A stretch of DNA of 64,000 nucleotides from positions 690,902 through 754,901 of the forward strand of contig CAWBEX010000008.1 in assembly GCA_963787895.1 (NCBI GenBank), given 5' to 3'. The DNA is from Anderseniella sp963787895 (GTDB lineage Bacteria; Pseudomonadota; Alphaproteobacteria; Rhizobiales; Aestuariivirgaceae). Both the position numbers and the translations under genes were made by a program. Positions 53,014 to 62,828 of this stretch are shown in pieces (positions within the stretch are counted from its first letter, which is position 1; every line of letters begins with the position of its first letter). Under the pieces are notes generated by a model that was given only the letters and a program-made list of their open reading frames with translations, had not been told where the DNA came from and made no database searches.

Positions 53014-53740
53014 TCGGGCGCGTACATTGGCGAACCAACAGCTACCCCTGTGTGTGAAGGGGGTCGGATTTCGAGCTGGCGGCAAGCCACTTATCAATCA
53101 CCTTGATCTTGAGATTGCATCAAGTGGCGTGACCGCCATCATGGGGCCAAACGGTGCGGGCAAGAGCGTGCTTGTGCGGCTGTTGCATGGCCTGCTTGTG
53201 CCGGATGCCGGTTCCATCACCTGGAATGGCCAGCTCAATGGAGTTGTCACCCGCAAGCACCAGGCGATGGTCTTTCAGAAGCCGGTGCTGCTGCGCCGCT
53301 CGCTTGCTGCCAATATCGATTTCGTACTGAAACTGAAACAGGGTGCCAACACTTCCCGTCGCGATGCATTGCTGGCGCAGGCAAACCTTGCGGACAAGGC
53401 AGGTCAACCAGCTCGCTCTTTGTCCGGCGGTGAGCAGCAGCGACTCGCGCTTGTACGCGCCCTGGCGGCAAACCCGCAGGTGCTGTTTCTGGACGAGCCA
53501 ACCGCAAGCCTGGATCCGGCCTCCACTGAAGCCATCGAAACCATCATTTCAGACACTGCGGCGCGCGGCGTGAAGATCGTGCTCGTGACCCATGACGCAG
53601 GCCAGGCCCGCCGTCTCGCCGATGATGTTGTCTTTGTTCATCATGGCAAGGTGCTTGAACACACTAACAAGCAGAAGTTCTTCAACAATCCTTCCACCAG
53701 TGCCGCCCGCGACTACCTCGCCGGCCGCATCGTCAATTAG
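53006..53740 (+). CDS. tupC: tungstate ABC importer ATP-binding protein
   Basis: 244 residues. Walker A is GPNGAGKS, the signature LSGGEQQRLALVRAL, and Walker B VLFLDEPTASLDP. It belongs to the phosphate/tungstate-type ATPases. GAGG lies nine bases before the ATG at 53006; an ATG at 52991 adds five residues. TupA follows 15 bp later. Confidence 0.87.
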   Translation: MLDRARTLANQQLPLCVKGVGFRAGGKPLINHLDLEIASSGVTAIMGPNGAGKSVLVRLLHGLLVPDAGSITWNGQLNGVVTRKHQAMVFQKPVLLRRSLAANIDFVLKLKQGANTSRRDALLAQANLADKAGQPARSLSGGEQQRLALVRALAANPQVLFLDEPTASLDPASTEAIETIISDTAARGVKIVLVTHDAGQARRLADDVVFVHHGKVLEHTNKQKFFNNPSTSAARDYLAGRIVN

Positions 53741-53755
53741 CAAAGGCGCCAGCGA

Positions 53756-54598
53756 ATGAAACTGACAGGCAAGGCAACCGTTGCAAGCACGGCATTCGCG
53801 ATCCTGTTTGCTGCGATTGGCTCAGCCCACGCGGAAGGCAAATCGATTATCGTTCAGTCCACGACATCGACCCAGAACTCAGGATTGTTCGATTACATCA
53901 TGCCAATGTTCGAAACGGCTAGCGGTATCAAGGCCAACGTCGTTGCCGTTGGCACTGGTCAGGCCATCAAGAACGCCCAGAACTGCGACGGTGATGTGCT
54001 GTTTGTGCACGCCAAGCCAGCCGAGGAGAAGTTTGTCGCAGAAGGTTACGGCGTCAAGCGCTATGACGTTATGTACAATGACTTTGTGATCGTAGGACCC
54101 GCCGCCGATCCGGCGGGCGTTGCTGGCAGCAGCGATGCGGCAGCATCTCTCAGGAAGATTGCAGATGCCAAAGTCCCCTTTGTTTCACGTGGTGATGATT
54201 CCGGTACCCACAAGGCAGAATTGAAACTCTGGCAGGCAGCGGGTGTGGACGCCAAGGCCGCCAGCGGAGACTGGTACCGCGAGACCGGGTCAGGCATGGG
54301 TGCAACCCTGAACACCAGTGTTGGCATGAATGCCTACACAATGTCCGACCGGGCCACCTGGATATCGTTCAAGAACAAGCGCGACTTCAAAATTGCCGTC
54401 GAAGGCGACAAGGATATGTTCAATCAGTATGGCATCATGGCTGTAAACCCGCAGAAATGCCCCAATGTGAAGACAAAAGAAGCGCAAGCGCTCGTAGATT
54501 GGGTGCTGAGCGCGGAAGGACAATTGGCCATCAAATCGTACAAGGTCGATGGTCAGCAGCTGTTCTTCCCGAACGCCAGCCAGCCTGGCGGGTCCTGA
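53756..54598 (+). CDS. tupA: tungstate-binding periplasmic protein
   Basis: 280 residues with a signal peptide ending GSAHAEGK. The oxyanion-binding segment QSTTSTQNSGLF near residue 33 holds the TTST motif by which TupA is told from ModA, and SRGDDSGTHKAEL and TGSGMGATLN complete the site. Tungstate is used by some formate dehydrogenases and aldehyde oxidoreductases. The convergent gene downstream encodes the likely regulator, nine bases away. Confidence 0.88.
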   Translation: MKLTGKATVASTAFAILFAAIGSAHAEGKSIIVQSTTSTQNSGLFDYIMPMFETASGIKANVVAVGTGQAIKNAQNCDGDVLFVHAKPAEEKFVAEGYGVKRYDVMYNDFVIVGPAADPAGVAGSSDAAASLRKIADAKVPFVSRGDDSGTHKAELKLWQAAGVDAKAASGDWYRETGSGMGATLNTSVGMNAYTMSDRATWISFKNKRDFKIAVEGDKDMFNQYGIMAVNPQKCPNVKTKEAQALVDWVLSAEGQLAIKSYKVDGQQLFFPNASQPGGS

Positions 54599-54607
54599 AG
54601 TAACCGG

Positions 54608-55495
54608 TCAAGGCGCGTTGTAGTGAACCGTGAACTGGCCGGTGATGTCGTAGCCGGTCAGTGCTGCGGCACGCTCTGCAAAGGTGTCTGACCTGCAAAA
54701 ACTGATCAGCATCTGAAACGATTTGTCGAACCACGCTTTGCGATCCACCACCAGGTCAAAGCGTTCAGTTGCCACAGCAACGAAATTGAGCCGATGTTGC
54801 GACGCGACACTCGCAAGTCCAAATGCCACATCTGCTTTACCTTCCTGTACCATAACAGCTGCATCGCTTTCGCTTCGTGCAGGTCCGATCCACTGAAGTT
54901 CTGCTTCGCCCAAATTGACTTGCTTTAGCAACTGCAACAGCAAAACCTGGCTGCCGGCTTCGGCCTGCCGGGCAACGGTCTTGTGTCCGGCAATGTCTTT
55001 CAGTGATGTGAATGTGTGCCCGTCATCAGCTGCTGTCATCAGTCCTCGCGTGCGCCTTGCCCATTCCACCAACACCAGCGATTCACCAGGCAAGGCGCGT
55101 TTTACAGCTTCAACATTCCATCCCTTGGCTGTTGCATCTGTCACATGAACGCCCGCTGCAATTCCTTCACCGGCGGCAAACTTTTCCAGCCCGTCGAGCG
55201 AGCTGTCGAAGTACCCCGCCATGCCACAGCGGCTTTCACGCATGGCCCATTCCAGCAGCGGGTCATGGCTGCCCAGCATCACGTTTGGCCGCGGGTTGGT
55301 GTGAGTTGCAGCTGGGCCCGAAGAATTTGACGCCAGCCATGCGTACACCTGCTCGCGCGGAAACAGCAGCTTACCCATCGCCCGCGAACACGGTACCTCA
55401 CCCGATGCCGCCAGCTCATATACCTTGCGTTCTTTTATGCGCAAAAGATCGGCCAGCTCCCTGGTCGTCAGATATCGCGGATCTGCAGCGGACAA
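54608..55495 (-). CDS. HTH regulator with periplasmic-binding-like ligand domain (tungstate/molybdate-linked)
   Basis: 295 residues. The N-terminal 60 residues are an excisionase/MerR-type winged helix (YLTTRELADLLRIKERKVYE). The remainder is a binding-protein-like domain (PBP_like type; VMLGSHDPLLEWAM, TFTSLKDIAGHKTVARQAE, GLASVASQHRLNFVAVATER). Such one-component regulators sit near Mo/W transporters and cofactor genes and are thought to sense the oxyanion or the cofactor in the cytoplasm. It is convergent with tupA. No ModE-type TOBE domain is seen. Confidence 0.78.
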   Translation of the reverse strand: MSAADPRYLTTRELADLLRIKERKVYELAASGEVPCSRAMGKLLFPREQVYAWLASNSSGPAATHTNPRPNVMLGSHDPLLEWAMRESRCGMAGYFDSSLDGLEKFAAGEGIAAGVHVTDATAKGWNVEAVKRALPGESLVLVEWARRTRGLMTAADDGHTFTSLKDIAGHKTVARQAEAGSQVLLLQLLKQVNLGEAELQWIGPARSESDAAVMVQEGKADVAFGLASVASQHRLNFVAVATERFDLVVDRKAWFDKSFQMLISFCRSDTFAERAAALTGYDITGQFTVHYNAP

Positions 55496-55595
55496 ATTCG
55501 CCTCCCGGGTTTTCGTCGCCGAAAACCTGCATGATCAGCACGGCGCTGGCAAGGCCACTATTGCTCGCCCCCTGGCGGCGGATGCCGCCATTGCT

Positions 55596-55931
55596 CTATT
55601 CGGGCATCTTCGCAGTTATCTGGATGGAGCTGTACCACTCAGCGAGATTGGTGATTTCATCGTCCGTGAGTGATTTTGCAACAACCGACATCATCTCGTT
55701 TTCCCGCTTGCCGGATCGGAATGCATTGAGCTGGGTCTCAAGATAGATCTGGCTTTCGCCCGCCAGATGCGGTGCGACCGGAATCTTCGCTATGCCATCA
55801 ATGCCGTGGCAGGTCTGGCACTTCTTCTTCGCCAGGTCTTTTCCTGCTGCAGAATCAGCCAATGCCTGGGTATGGATGGAAACAGTTGCAAACACAGCCA
55901 GCATCAAGGCTGCCAGCGAACACTTGTTCAT
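55596..55931 (-). CDS. periplasmic cytochrome c (class I)
   Basis: 111 residues. The signal peptide is cut near TQALADSA, with one haem motif CQTCH and the distal methionine probably in ENEMMSVVAKSL. The stretch YLETQLNAFRSGKR is typical of the c553/c4-related group. It is probably the electron acceptor of the PQQ dehydrogenase gene 84 bp upstream in the same direction. Start at 55931 matches the signal peptide. Confidence 0.87.
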   Translation of the reverse strand: MNKCSLAALMLAVFATVSIHTQALADSAAGKDLAKKKCQTCHGIDGIAKIPVAPHLAGESQIYLETQLNAFRSGKRENEMMSVVAKSLTDDEITNLAEWYSSIQITAKMPE

Positions 55932-56014
55932 GGCCTTTGGTTTCTCCTGATTGGATGGAAGTCCTGCCGCACCCGGCATCAAGACCAGGTGCGGCAGGGA
56001 TCTTTGTTGCAGTT

Positions 56015-57262
56015 CTATTCTCCGTACGAGATGCGATAGATGGCGCCAGCCAGATCGTCCGACACCAGGATGGAGCCGTCGCGCAACTGAGCAATATCTA
56101 CCGGCCGGCCCAGGTATTCGCCATTGCCGTCAAGCCAGCCTTCTGCAAACACCTCTGTCGCACCAGCGCTGCCATCTTCGTTCACTGCAGTGAACATCAC
56201 ACGGGCACCCACCGGGTTGGTACGGTTCCACGAGCCGTGCTGGGCAGAAAACACGCCGCCCTTGTACTTTGACGGGAACTGGCTGCCGGAATAGAACGTC
56301 ATGCCAAGGTCAGCAGCGTGTGCATCCATTTCCACGGCAGGGTTCACCACATCGGCAGGAACTTCTTCGTCCTTGTATTCATTGGTGCGTGTTGTTCCGC
56401 CGCCATACCAGGGAAAGCCGAAGTTCTGACCGGCTGCGGTTTGGCGGTTCAGTTCGCCAGACGGGATTTCGTCACCCATTCCGTCAACCTGGTTGTCGGT
56501 AAACCAGAGGTCGCCATTGGCGGGGTTGAAGTCCATACCCACCGAATTGCGCACCCCAGAGGTAAACACGGCGCGTTCCTTGCCGTCAGTGCCTACGCGA
56601 ATGATGCCACCGATGCCCCATTGGTTGTACAGTTCTCTCTTTTCCTTTGCCGGCACGTTGAAGGGTTGGCCGAGAGTGATATACAATTTTCCGTCAGCGC
56701 CGATGCGGCAGACGCGGGCTGTATGGTTGTAACTAACCTCAGATGGAGGAATGAGCTCGCCTTCCTTCACTACGTTGAACGCTGCCACGTCAGGGCTTTC
56801 GTAAAAGAACTCGGCGGCAGGATAAACCAGCACCCGGTTCTGTTCGGCAATATAGAGAAAGCCGTCAGGCGAGAAACAAGGTCCATTTGGTATCTTCATT
56901 GCCAGCGACGGGGCGAAATCCTTGACCTCGTCTGCAACCCGGTCCTTGTTGCGGTCAGTTACGGACCAGACCTTGGTTTTGCGGGTACCCACGAAGGTGA
57001 CAATGCCTTGTGGTCCGACTGCCATGTGCCGGGCGTCCGGCACAAGTGCGTAGAGCGAAATCTTGAACCCTGCCGGCAGCTTGATCTTTTCCAGCGTCTT
57101 TTTCACCGCATCCGCGTTCGGGCCGGTTTGATCAATGAAGGTGAAACTCGTGGTCCCTGTGGTCTGGAAATTGCTGAGTTTTTCCAGATTGCTTGTATCC
57201 TGGGCAAGTGCGATTGAGCTCGTGCAGGCAAGCAGCATTGCACTGATGGCTGATAGTCTCAT
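56015..57262 (-). CDS. soluble PQQ-dependent sugar/aldose dehydrogenase-like protein
   Basis: 415 residues. A signal peptide (cut near SIALAQDT) precedes a six-bladed propeller of the soluble glucose dehydrogenase/sorbosone dehydrogenase type, with FVGTRKTKVWSV, GVRNSVGMDFNPANGDLWF, NFGFPWYGGG and AQHGSWNRTNPVGARV. It should oxidise a sugar or related polyol in the periplasm and hand electrons to the cytochrome next to it. The start is ATG after GGAGGAA. The exact sugar is unknown. Some homologues are annotated as L-sorbosone dehydrogenase. Confidence 0.83.
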   Translation of the reverse strand: MRLSAISAMLLACTSSIALAQDTSNLEKLSNFQTTGTTSFTFIDQTGPNADAVKKTLEKIKLPAGFKISLYALVPDARHMAVGPQGIVTFVGTRKTKVWSVTDRNKDRVADEVKDFAPSLAMKIPNGPCFSPDGFLYIAEQNRVLVYPAAEFFYESPDVAAFNVVKEGELIPPSEVSYNHTARVCRIGADGKLYITLGQPFNVPAKEKRELYNQWGIGGIIRVGTDGKERAVFTSGVRNSVGMDFNPANGDLWFTDNQVDGMGDEIPSGELNRQTAAGQNFGFPWYGGGTTRTNEYKDEEVPADVVNPAVEMDAHAADLGMTFYSGSQFPSKYKGGVFSAQHGSWNRTNPVGARVMFTAVNEDGSAGATEVFAEGWLDGNGEYLGRPVDIAQLRDGSILVSDDLAGAIYRISYGE

Positions 57263-58048
57263 TTTCAGTTCCTCCTAAACAATTGTTTTATTTGCTTTTT
57301 TTATCAGTCCGTCCCATGGATACGTCAACAATTCCCATGGCTAGCGCCTGTTGAAATGTCCGATCGTACCTTTCCCATAGTGCCGCTTATCCACGGCGGA
57401 AACTATCTACATTCCGCATCGTGGCCTAATTGTGGTTGCACTTGTCAGCCCTGCGTTGCATCGCCCTGGTTGGCGTGCGTGAAGCTTCGTTGTTGCTGCA
57501 GGATTGACTGTCCAGGCAGCTATAAAGGGAGGAATTTATGCGCAGGCACTACTGAAAGGCGTACAAACACGGAGTTCGCCATTCGGAAATGAATTGCCGG
57601 CAAGGTTGATGGTGCCAGGGCCGGAATCGAAGTTGTGATATAAGTAATTGATAATTATGATATATTCAAGTTATTGAATGTATATATACCCACCCACATA
57701 CCCCACACAGCTTTTGGTTGAATCTGTCTGTGGTTCGGTTCCGAAACACCACTCTGGATTGAAAAAACAGTTGCAAATATAGCATCGCATATGTGGATTA
57801 TTGTCAAGCAGACGCCTCATTCGTCAGGGTAGCGAGGCAGGTTGCTTCTGCTAGAATTAGCACATGACAACGAACGAATGAACCGTTGACGATTGTAAGT
57901 TGATACCTCCGGAGTGTGAGTTGGTTTAGAAACTGATGACCAAACCAAAGCGCGCACGACTTGGGCAACTATGGATCATGAACTAAGTTTCTGAAGCTCC
58001 TCTCCATGACAAATACTTGCATGTGTCGCGGCACCTTCGCTTCTTGAA
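57263..58048. other. long intergenic region upstream of the PQQ sugar dehydrogenase
   Basis: 786 bp with no gene I can support. It is AT-rich around 57640-57700. A strong ribosome site GGGAGGA (57527-57533) precedes an ATG at 57538 that opens only five codons (MRRHY, stop). It must include the promoter of the gene ending at 56015 and the 3' end of the binding-protein gene. Confidence 0.5.
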
Positions 58049-59233
58049 TTACCTGCTCAATGTGCAGCGCTTCTCGGGTTGATCAAATCCAAGTGTGTCG
58101 AACGTGCTGGTCTGGTGCAGAAAACCGTCAAATGGCGCCGTGCCGACAACTGCATTATGTGTGTGCAACAAGATTGCCTGCCGCAGCTGCTGGTCCCAGG
58201 GTCGGTAGCTCCCAGCGCCAACTTTATACAAATCGACACTAAACTCGACCGACCGCAAAGCTTGGGCTAAATGTGAAGGCGTCGTTGATCCGGTCTTGAT
58301 TGCGGCTTCGACAACAGACTTTATCGCGGCCCATGCGGCCCAGCTTTCGGCAGACGGATTTCGCTTAGCAATCTTGCGAATTCGTTGGTTCAATTGTGGC
58401 GCACCATTGCGCTCCCAGGTCCAGTGCCACGATGATGCGATCAGTCCTTCTGTTCCAACAACCGGTCGTGGAAGGTAAGTGCTATATGCGAGATATCGTC
58501 CGAACTCGCCTTCGTCATCGGCAAGGAAAATTACATCATAATCTGCCCCTCCGGTTAGCAGGCGAGGTTCGTTCTTTTCCCGCTGGCGCGGATCGTTGCT
58601 ATTAATGAACTGACGCTCATCAACAACGGTGAGGCCAAATTTCTTGGCTGATGCCAGGAAGGTAGATCCGGTCGATTTGTCTCTTCCCAAATCTGAAGTC
58701 AGCACTAGAACTTTTCGCCAGTTCATAAAGACCAGATATTGAGCCATCGCGTCGGTGAGCATGGATGCGCTGGCGATGGTGTGGAATACTGCTGCGGAAC
58801 ATTTCTCTGCACGCAATTCATCTTCGCTATGGCGTACGTTGAGCATCATGACATTCTCGTTGTCCGCGAATTTTGCGCTCAGAAGTTCAACATCGGCAAG
58901 GGGCAGATCTAGGATGAAAATACTGTTGGGGTTGAGGTCGATGGCTTTTGCAATTGCTTCGGTTGCATCGGCATCCTGCATGAGCGTTTGTTCCTCAAGT
59001 TCAAATGTGATTCTGGCAGCGCGGCCAGGTATCTTTGCCTCCTTTATTGCAGCACGTGCTCCAGCGATAGGAGGATATTTTTCTTTTAATTTCAATCCTG
59101 TATATGATTTTTGAAGCTCATAGGCAGGGTCATTGATGCGCGACATGTAGACAAAGTTCACAGTAGTTTGGGCCCAGGCAAATCCTGTCAACAGAAATAG
59201 GCTGGCCAGTATAAAAAACAGCCTATTGATCAT
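58049..59233 (-). CDS. substrate-binding protein of PQQ-alcohol-dehydrogenase-associated ABC system
   Basis: 394 residues. A signal peptide (MINRLFFILASLFLLTGFAW, cut near AQT) precedes a type I periplasmic binding fold distantly related to LivK (ADATEAIAKAIDLNPNSIFI, VLVLTSDLGRDKSTGSTF, IASSWHWTWERNGAPQLN). Proteins of this kind accompany PQQ alcohol dehydrogenases in methylotrophs and related bacteria. The ATG at 59233 overlaps the stop of the beta-propeller gene by 11 bases. No ABC ATPase or permease follows in the window. Confidence 0.78.
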   Translation of the reverse strand: MINRLFFILASLFLLTGFAWAQTTVNFVYMSRINDPAYELQKSYTGLKLKEKYPPIAGARAAIKEAKIPGRAARITFELEEQTLMQDADATEAIAKAIDLNPNSIFILDLPLADVELLSAKFADNENVMMLNVRHSEDELRAEKCSAAVFHTIASASMLTDAMAQYLVFMNWRKVLVLTSDLGRDKSTGSTFLASAKKFGLTVVDERQFINSNDPRQREKNEPRLLTGGADYDVIFLADDEGEFGRYLAYSTYLPRPVVGTEGLIASSWHWTWERNGAPQLNQRIRKIAKRNPSAESWAAWAAIKSVVEAAIKTGSTTPSHLAQALRSVEFSVDLYKVGAGSYRPWDQQLRQAILLHTHNAVVGTAPFDGFLHQTSTFDTLGFDQPEKRCTLSR

Positions 59234-60206
59234 CGACAAGGATGCCATATGGGATAAGTCCAACTGGTGTTGATCGGATGGCTCGCCGGGTGCCGGTATC
59301 CACGATGGTAATATCATCGGACAGGCCGTTGGCAACATAAAGGCGGCTGTCGTCACTGTTAAGTGCCAGTCCCCAGGGCCGCTTTCCAACGAGTATATAT
59401 TCAAGGATTTTCCGGCTGCGCACATCGACCACTGCGACATGATTGGCTCGCCCCAGCGCAACGTAAGCCGTTTTGCCATCTTGCGTCATGATTACGTCAA
59501 CAGGCGTTACCTGTTCTTTGCGGAATCCGGTAGGCTGGAAATGAATGTCGCCAGTGATCGTAAGTGTGGCTACATCAATGATGTCAACCATTCCTGCAAG
59601 TTCAGCGGATACCCAGATCTCCTTGCCGTCTGGTGACAGGGCAAACCGCCGCGGACGCTGGTTGACCTGAATATCCTTGACCACTTCACCTTTCTCAACG
59701 TCGATCACGTGAACCAGATTGGCGGCCTCGGAAGTGACAAATACCAGTTTTCCGTCAGGTGTAACCTGCACGCCTTCCGGTTCCTCACCGGTATCGTAGC
59801 TACCCAGTAACTCTCCAGTTTGAATGTCATAAACACTAGCTGTGGAATCTTCCTCATTGGACACAAACAGGCGCCTGCCGTCGGGATGCAGATCGAACGT
59901 CTCCGGCTCTTCTACATTTCGAATGCGACGTAACAACTCCAGTGTTTTGGTGTCGTAGATTGCAATCTGGTTGTCGTCTGCACAGGCTACGAAAAACTCT
60001 TTTCGAGCAGGTCCAAACATCACCCCACGTGGGCGTGCGCATGTGGCGCGTGTACCTGTTACATTGCCATCAGCATCAAGCAAGGTGATGGTGCTGTCTT
60101 TTTCGTTTGTCACAATGAGGCGGGTTGCTGCGGCGCACACCGCAAATTCACACATAATCACCCCAAATATCCACAAAACGCGCAAACACAAATGCAAAAT
60201 ATTCAC
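59223..60206 (-). CDS. YVTN-type beta-propeller protein, PQQ-system associated
   Basis: 327 residues from the chosen GTG. A signal peptide (NILHLCLRVLWIFGVIM, cut near AVCAAAT) precedes about seven YVTN/lactonase-like blades (RLIVTNEKDSTITLLD, RLFVSNEEDSTASVYD, RLYVANGLSDDITIVD). It matches the beta-propeller family found with PQQ-dependent catabolism. The start is uncertain: TTG at 60197 or ATG at 60155 are alternatives, but the GTG keeps a full signal peptide. It is divergent from the PQQ alcohol dehydrogenase gene and coupled to the binding-protein gene. Confidence 0.78.
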   Translation of the reverse strand: MNILHLCLRVLWIFGVIMCEFAVCAAATRLIVTNEKDSTITLLDADGNVTGTRATCARPRGVMFGPARKEFFVACADDNQIAIYDTKTLELLRRIRNVEEPETFDLHPDGRRLFVSNEEDSTASVYDIQTGELLGSYDTGEEPEGVQVTPDGKLVFVTSEAANLVHVIDVEKGEVVKDIQVNQRPRRFALSPDGKEIWVSAELAGMVDIIDVATLTITGDIHFQPTGFRKEQVTPVDVIMTQDGKTAYVALGRANHVAVVDVRSRKILEYILVGKRPWGLALNSDDSRLYVANGLSDDITIVDTGTRRAIRSTPVGLIPYGILVDDQ

Positions 60207-60419
60207 ACTTCCTAATTTGTAGTATTCAGATATTACATTGATGTTTTCACGCCGTGAGAATTGCTGCGTTGCAGCATGAATACTATCTTTACTTTGCTTG
60301 CCCGCCTTCATAAAGTCAACAGCGCGATGCACTGGAGGCAAGAGCGAATGGCACTATTCGTCGGCGTTCCCTGTCACACCCGCTGAACAAAAAAACCAGA
60401 GTAGTGGAGGATCAAAGGC

Positions 60420-62155
60420 ATGAAATTGAGAAAAACTTTGTACACAGGCGCTGCGGCACTCTCGCTGGCTGCGGCTATGGTCATTCCTGCAACGGCAGAG
60501 GAAATTCAGCGCGGCACGCTGTACGGTGACATGTCAATCGTCGATCAGTCGATGCTGTCCAGAGCCGACAGCGACGGGAACAACTTCCTGCACACCAACG
60601 GCAACTACAGCCAGACCCGCTATTACCCTAATAAGCAGATCAACACATCCAACGTTTCCAAGCTGCGGCCTGCCTGGATATTCCAGACCGAAGTGGTGGA
60701 AAGTCTCGAGACTTCACCAATCGTCGTAAATGGTGTGATGTTTGTTACCACCTCATTCAATCACGTCTACGCACTGGACGCAGCTAGCGGCCAACAGATC
60801 TGGCACTACAAGCACAAGATGGGCCCTGTGACGACCTACTGTTGCGGGCCGAACAACCGCGGCGTTGCGGTTTCAGGTGACCGCGTGTTCATGGGTACGC
60901 TTGATGCCAAGATGGTGGCGCTCAACTCAAAAACTGGCAAGGTTTTGTGGGAGACTCAGATCGCGGATCCTGAGCTTGGATACAGTGAGACCATGGCCCC
61001 AACAGTAGTCGGTAACAAGGTGCTGATCGGCACTAACGGTGGGGAGTATGGTATTCGGGGCTTCGTAAAGGCGTTTGACACACAGACGGGCAAGGAGATT
61101 TGGCACTTCGACACAATTCCGGAAAACTCGGTCGGCGTCTGGGCAACACATGATGCAACAGGCCGGGACATGCTTCGTGATATCGAGGCTGAGAAAGCGG
61201 CACTCAAGAAGATGGGCGATCCATACAAAACACTCGGCGGTGGCGTATGGCAGAACCCAGCTGTGGATCTTGAAACCAAGACGAGTTTACTTCGTCGTTG
61301 GAAACCCGTCACCGGATCTGGACGGCAGTTTGCGCCCCGGTGACAACCTCTACACGGACTCACTGGTTGCTGTTGATTTGGAAACTGGCGAATATGTCTG
61401 CCACTTCCAGTACATCGCGCACGATGTATGGGATCTCGATGCTGTCAGTCCGCCAGATCCTCACAAAGGTGAAAGACAACGATGGCAACATGGTCAATGG
61501 TGTGCTGCATGGCGGCAAGACTGGTCATGTCTATGCCCACAAGGCAGATGATTGCAGCCTGATACGTTTCTCAGAGGCCATGGTTCCCCAAGAAAATATG
61601 TGGGTGCTTCCGACTAAGGAAGGTGCGCGCATGCTGCCGGGTGCTAACGGTGGTGTTGAATGGTCGCCGATGGCGATTGATGCAAATCTTGGATTGACCT
61701 ATGCGATCAACCTGCATCAGCCGATGACATACCATGTGGAAAGCTCGCCGTATCCAGAAGGTAAACTCTGGCTTGGAGGCGCATTTAAAGTTATCCCAAC
61801 AGAAGAGCAGTGGGGCAACATCACCGCAGTTGACTACCATACTGGCAAAATTCGTTGGCAGGTAAGAACAGAGCAACCGATGATTGGTGGCATCCTGGCA
61901 ACAGCTGGTGGACTGGTGTTTACCGGTGAAGGAAACGGAAAATTTTCAGCGCATGATTCTGAAACCGGCTCAACATTGTCGAGCTTCCAGGCTGGCGCTG
62001 GTGTGAATGCACCACCGTCTTCCTACACAGTTGGCGGCAAGCAATACATTGTGGTTGGAGCTGGCGGTAACACACAGCTCGACTACAAGCGTGGCAATAA
62101 CATTATTGCGTTCACGCTGCACCGATTGAGCCTGCCGACCAATCCTTTACAATGA
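60420..62155 (+). pseudogene. PQQ-dependent alcohol dehydrogenase, two frameshifts
   Basis: A signal peptide and an eight-bladed quinoprotein propeller can be read, but in three successive frames. The first part (60420 to about 61283) has the vicinal disulfide TTYCCGPNNRG. The middle part (about 61285-61454) has YFVVGNPSPDLDGS and the catalytic AHDVWDLDAVSPP. The last part (about 61456-62155) has HGGKTGHVY and VVGAGGNTQLDYKRGN. Each junction is a one-base gain (or two-base loss). Joined, the product would be about 578 residues, normal for ethanol/methanol-type enzymes. The Asp two places after the catalytic Asp (WDLDA) is the feature associated with lanthanide-dependent types. Either a young pseudogene or sequence errors. 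Confidence 0.8.
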
Positions 62156-62828
62156 AGGCAGGGCGCCATTCCAACCGGCGCTCTGCTTCTTTCGAACCGG
62201 CCGACAAAGGTCAACCTATACATGTCAGGATGACAAGATTGAAACTACATGCTCTCAGGCATTTCGCATTGGCCATATCAATTACTGGGTTTTGGGCTGC
62301 GTCAGCAAAAGCCCAGGATGTGCCAGCACCACCACCTGAAATTGCTGAACTGGTAGCATCATGTGCTGTGTGTCATGGGGACAATGGCGTGCTCTGTCGT
62401 GGAAGATTCGCCGATCATCTGGGGTCAGGAAAATTACTATCTCTATGTGCAGATGAAGGAGCATAAAGTCTGGTCTTGTAGTCCGAAGTTATGCAACTCT
62501 CGTGGCAGACCTGGACAAGGATACGTTAAAGGCGCTGGCCGCATATTTTTCCAGTTTGAAATGGCCGTCGCTTCGGATATTTCACTGAGGATCAGGAGAT
62601 CACCATTGCTGAAGCGGCCGCTGTAGGTCGGCGATGTGCGGCAGTCTCATCTTGGTGCGTCGGACGGGCAGCAACGGTACCCTTCACTCGGCAGAATGTG
62701 AAATCTGTCGAAAAACGATGCTGGACTCAGATATGATCGACGAAAAATGCGCCCGACATCGCTGCTCTCTTCAGGGACTTTGCCTGATGATACGTTCTAG
62801 CCTTGACCACTACGCTGCCGGAAGATGA
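62152..62828 (+). pseudogene. di-haem cytochrome c, multiply frameshifted
   Basis: A signal peptide (LAISITGFWAASAKAQD) and the first haem motif CAVCHGDNG are readable from 62227. The next part, DSPIIWGQENYYLYVQ, is in another frame, then ADLDKDTLKALAAYFSSLKW in a third, and GYFTEDQEITIAEAAAVG in a fourth. The second haem site reads CAASH after correcting one base, so its second Cys is lost, followed by LGASDGQQRYPSLGR. The end, DHYAAGR-stop, is at 62828. This is the cytochrome normally placed behind a PQQ alcohol dehydrogenase. The loss of a haem cysteine argues for real decay, not only sequencing error. Confidence 0.65.

Noticed and set aside
53756..54598. Calling the binding protein a phosphate-binding PstS or molybdate ModA
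   Set aside because: The TTST motif near the N-terminus and the tupBCA order support tungstate.
57356..57592. 78-codon plus-strand frame in the long gap
   Set aside because: Cys-rich, no domain, no ribosome site, does not resemble the neighbouring coding sequences.
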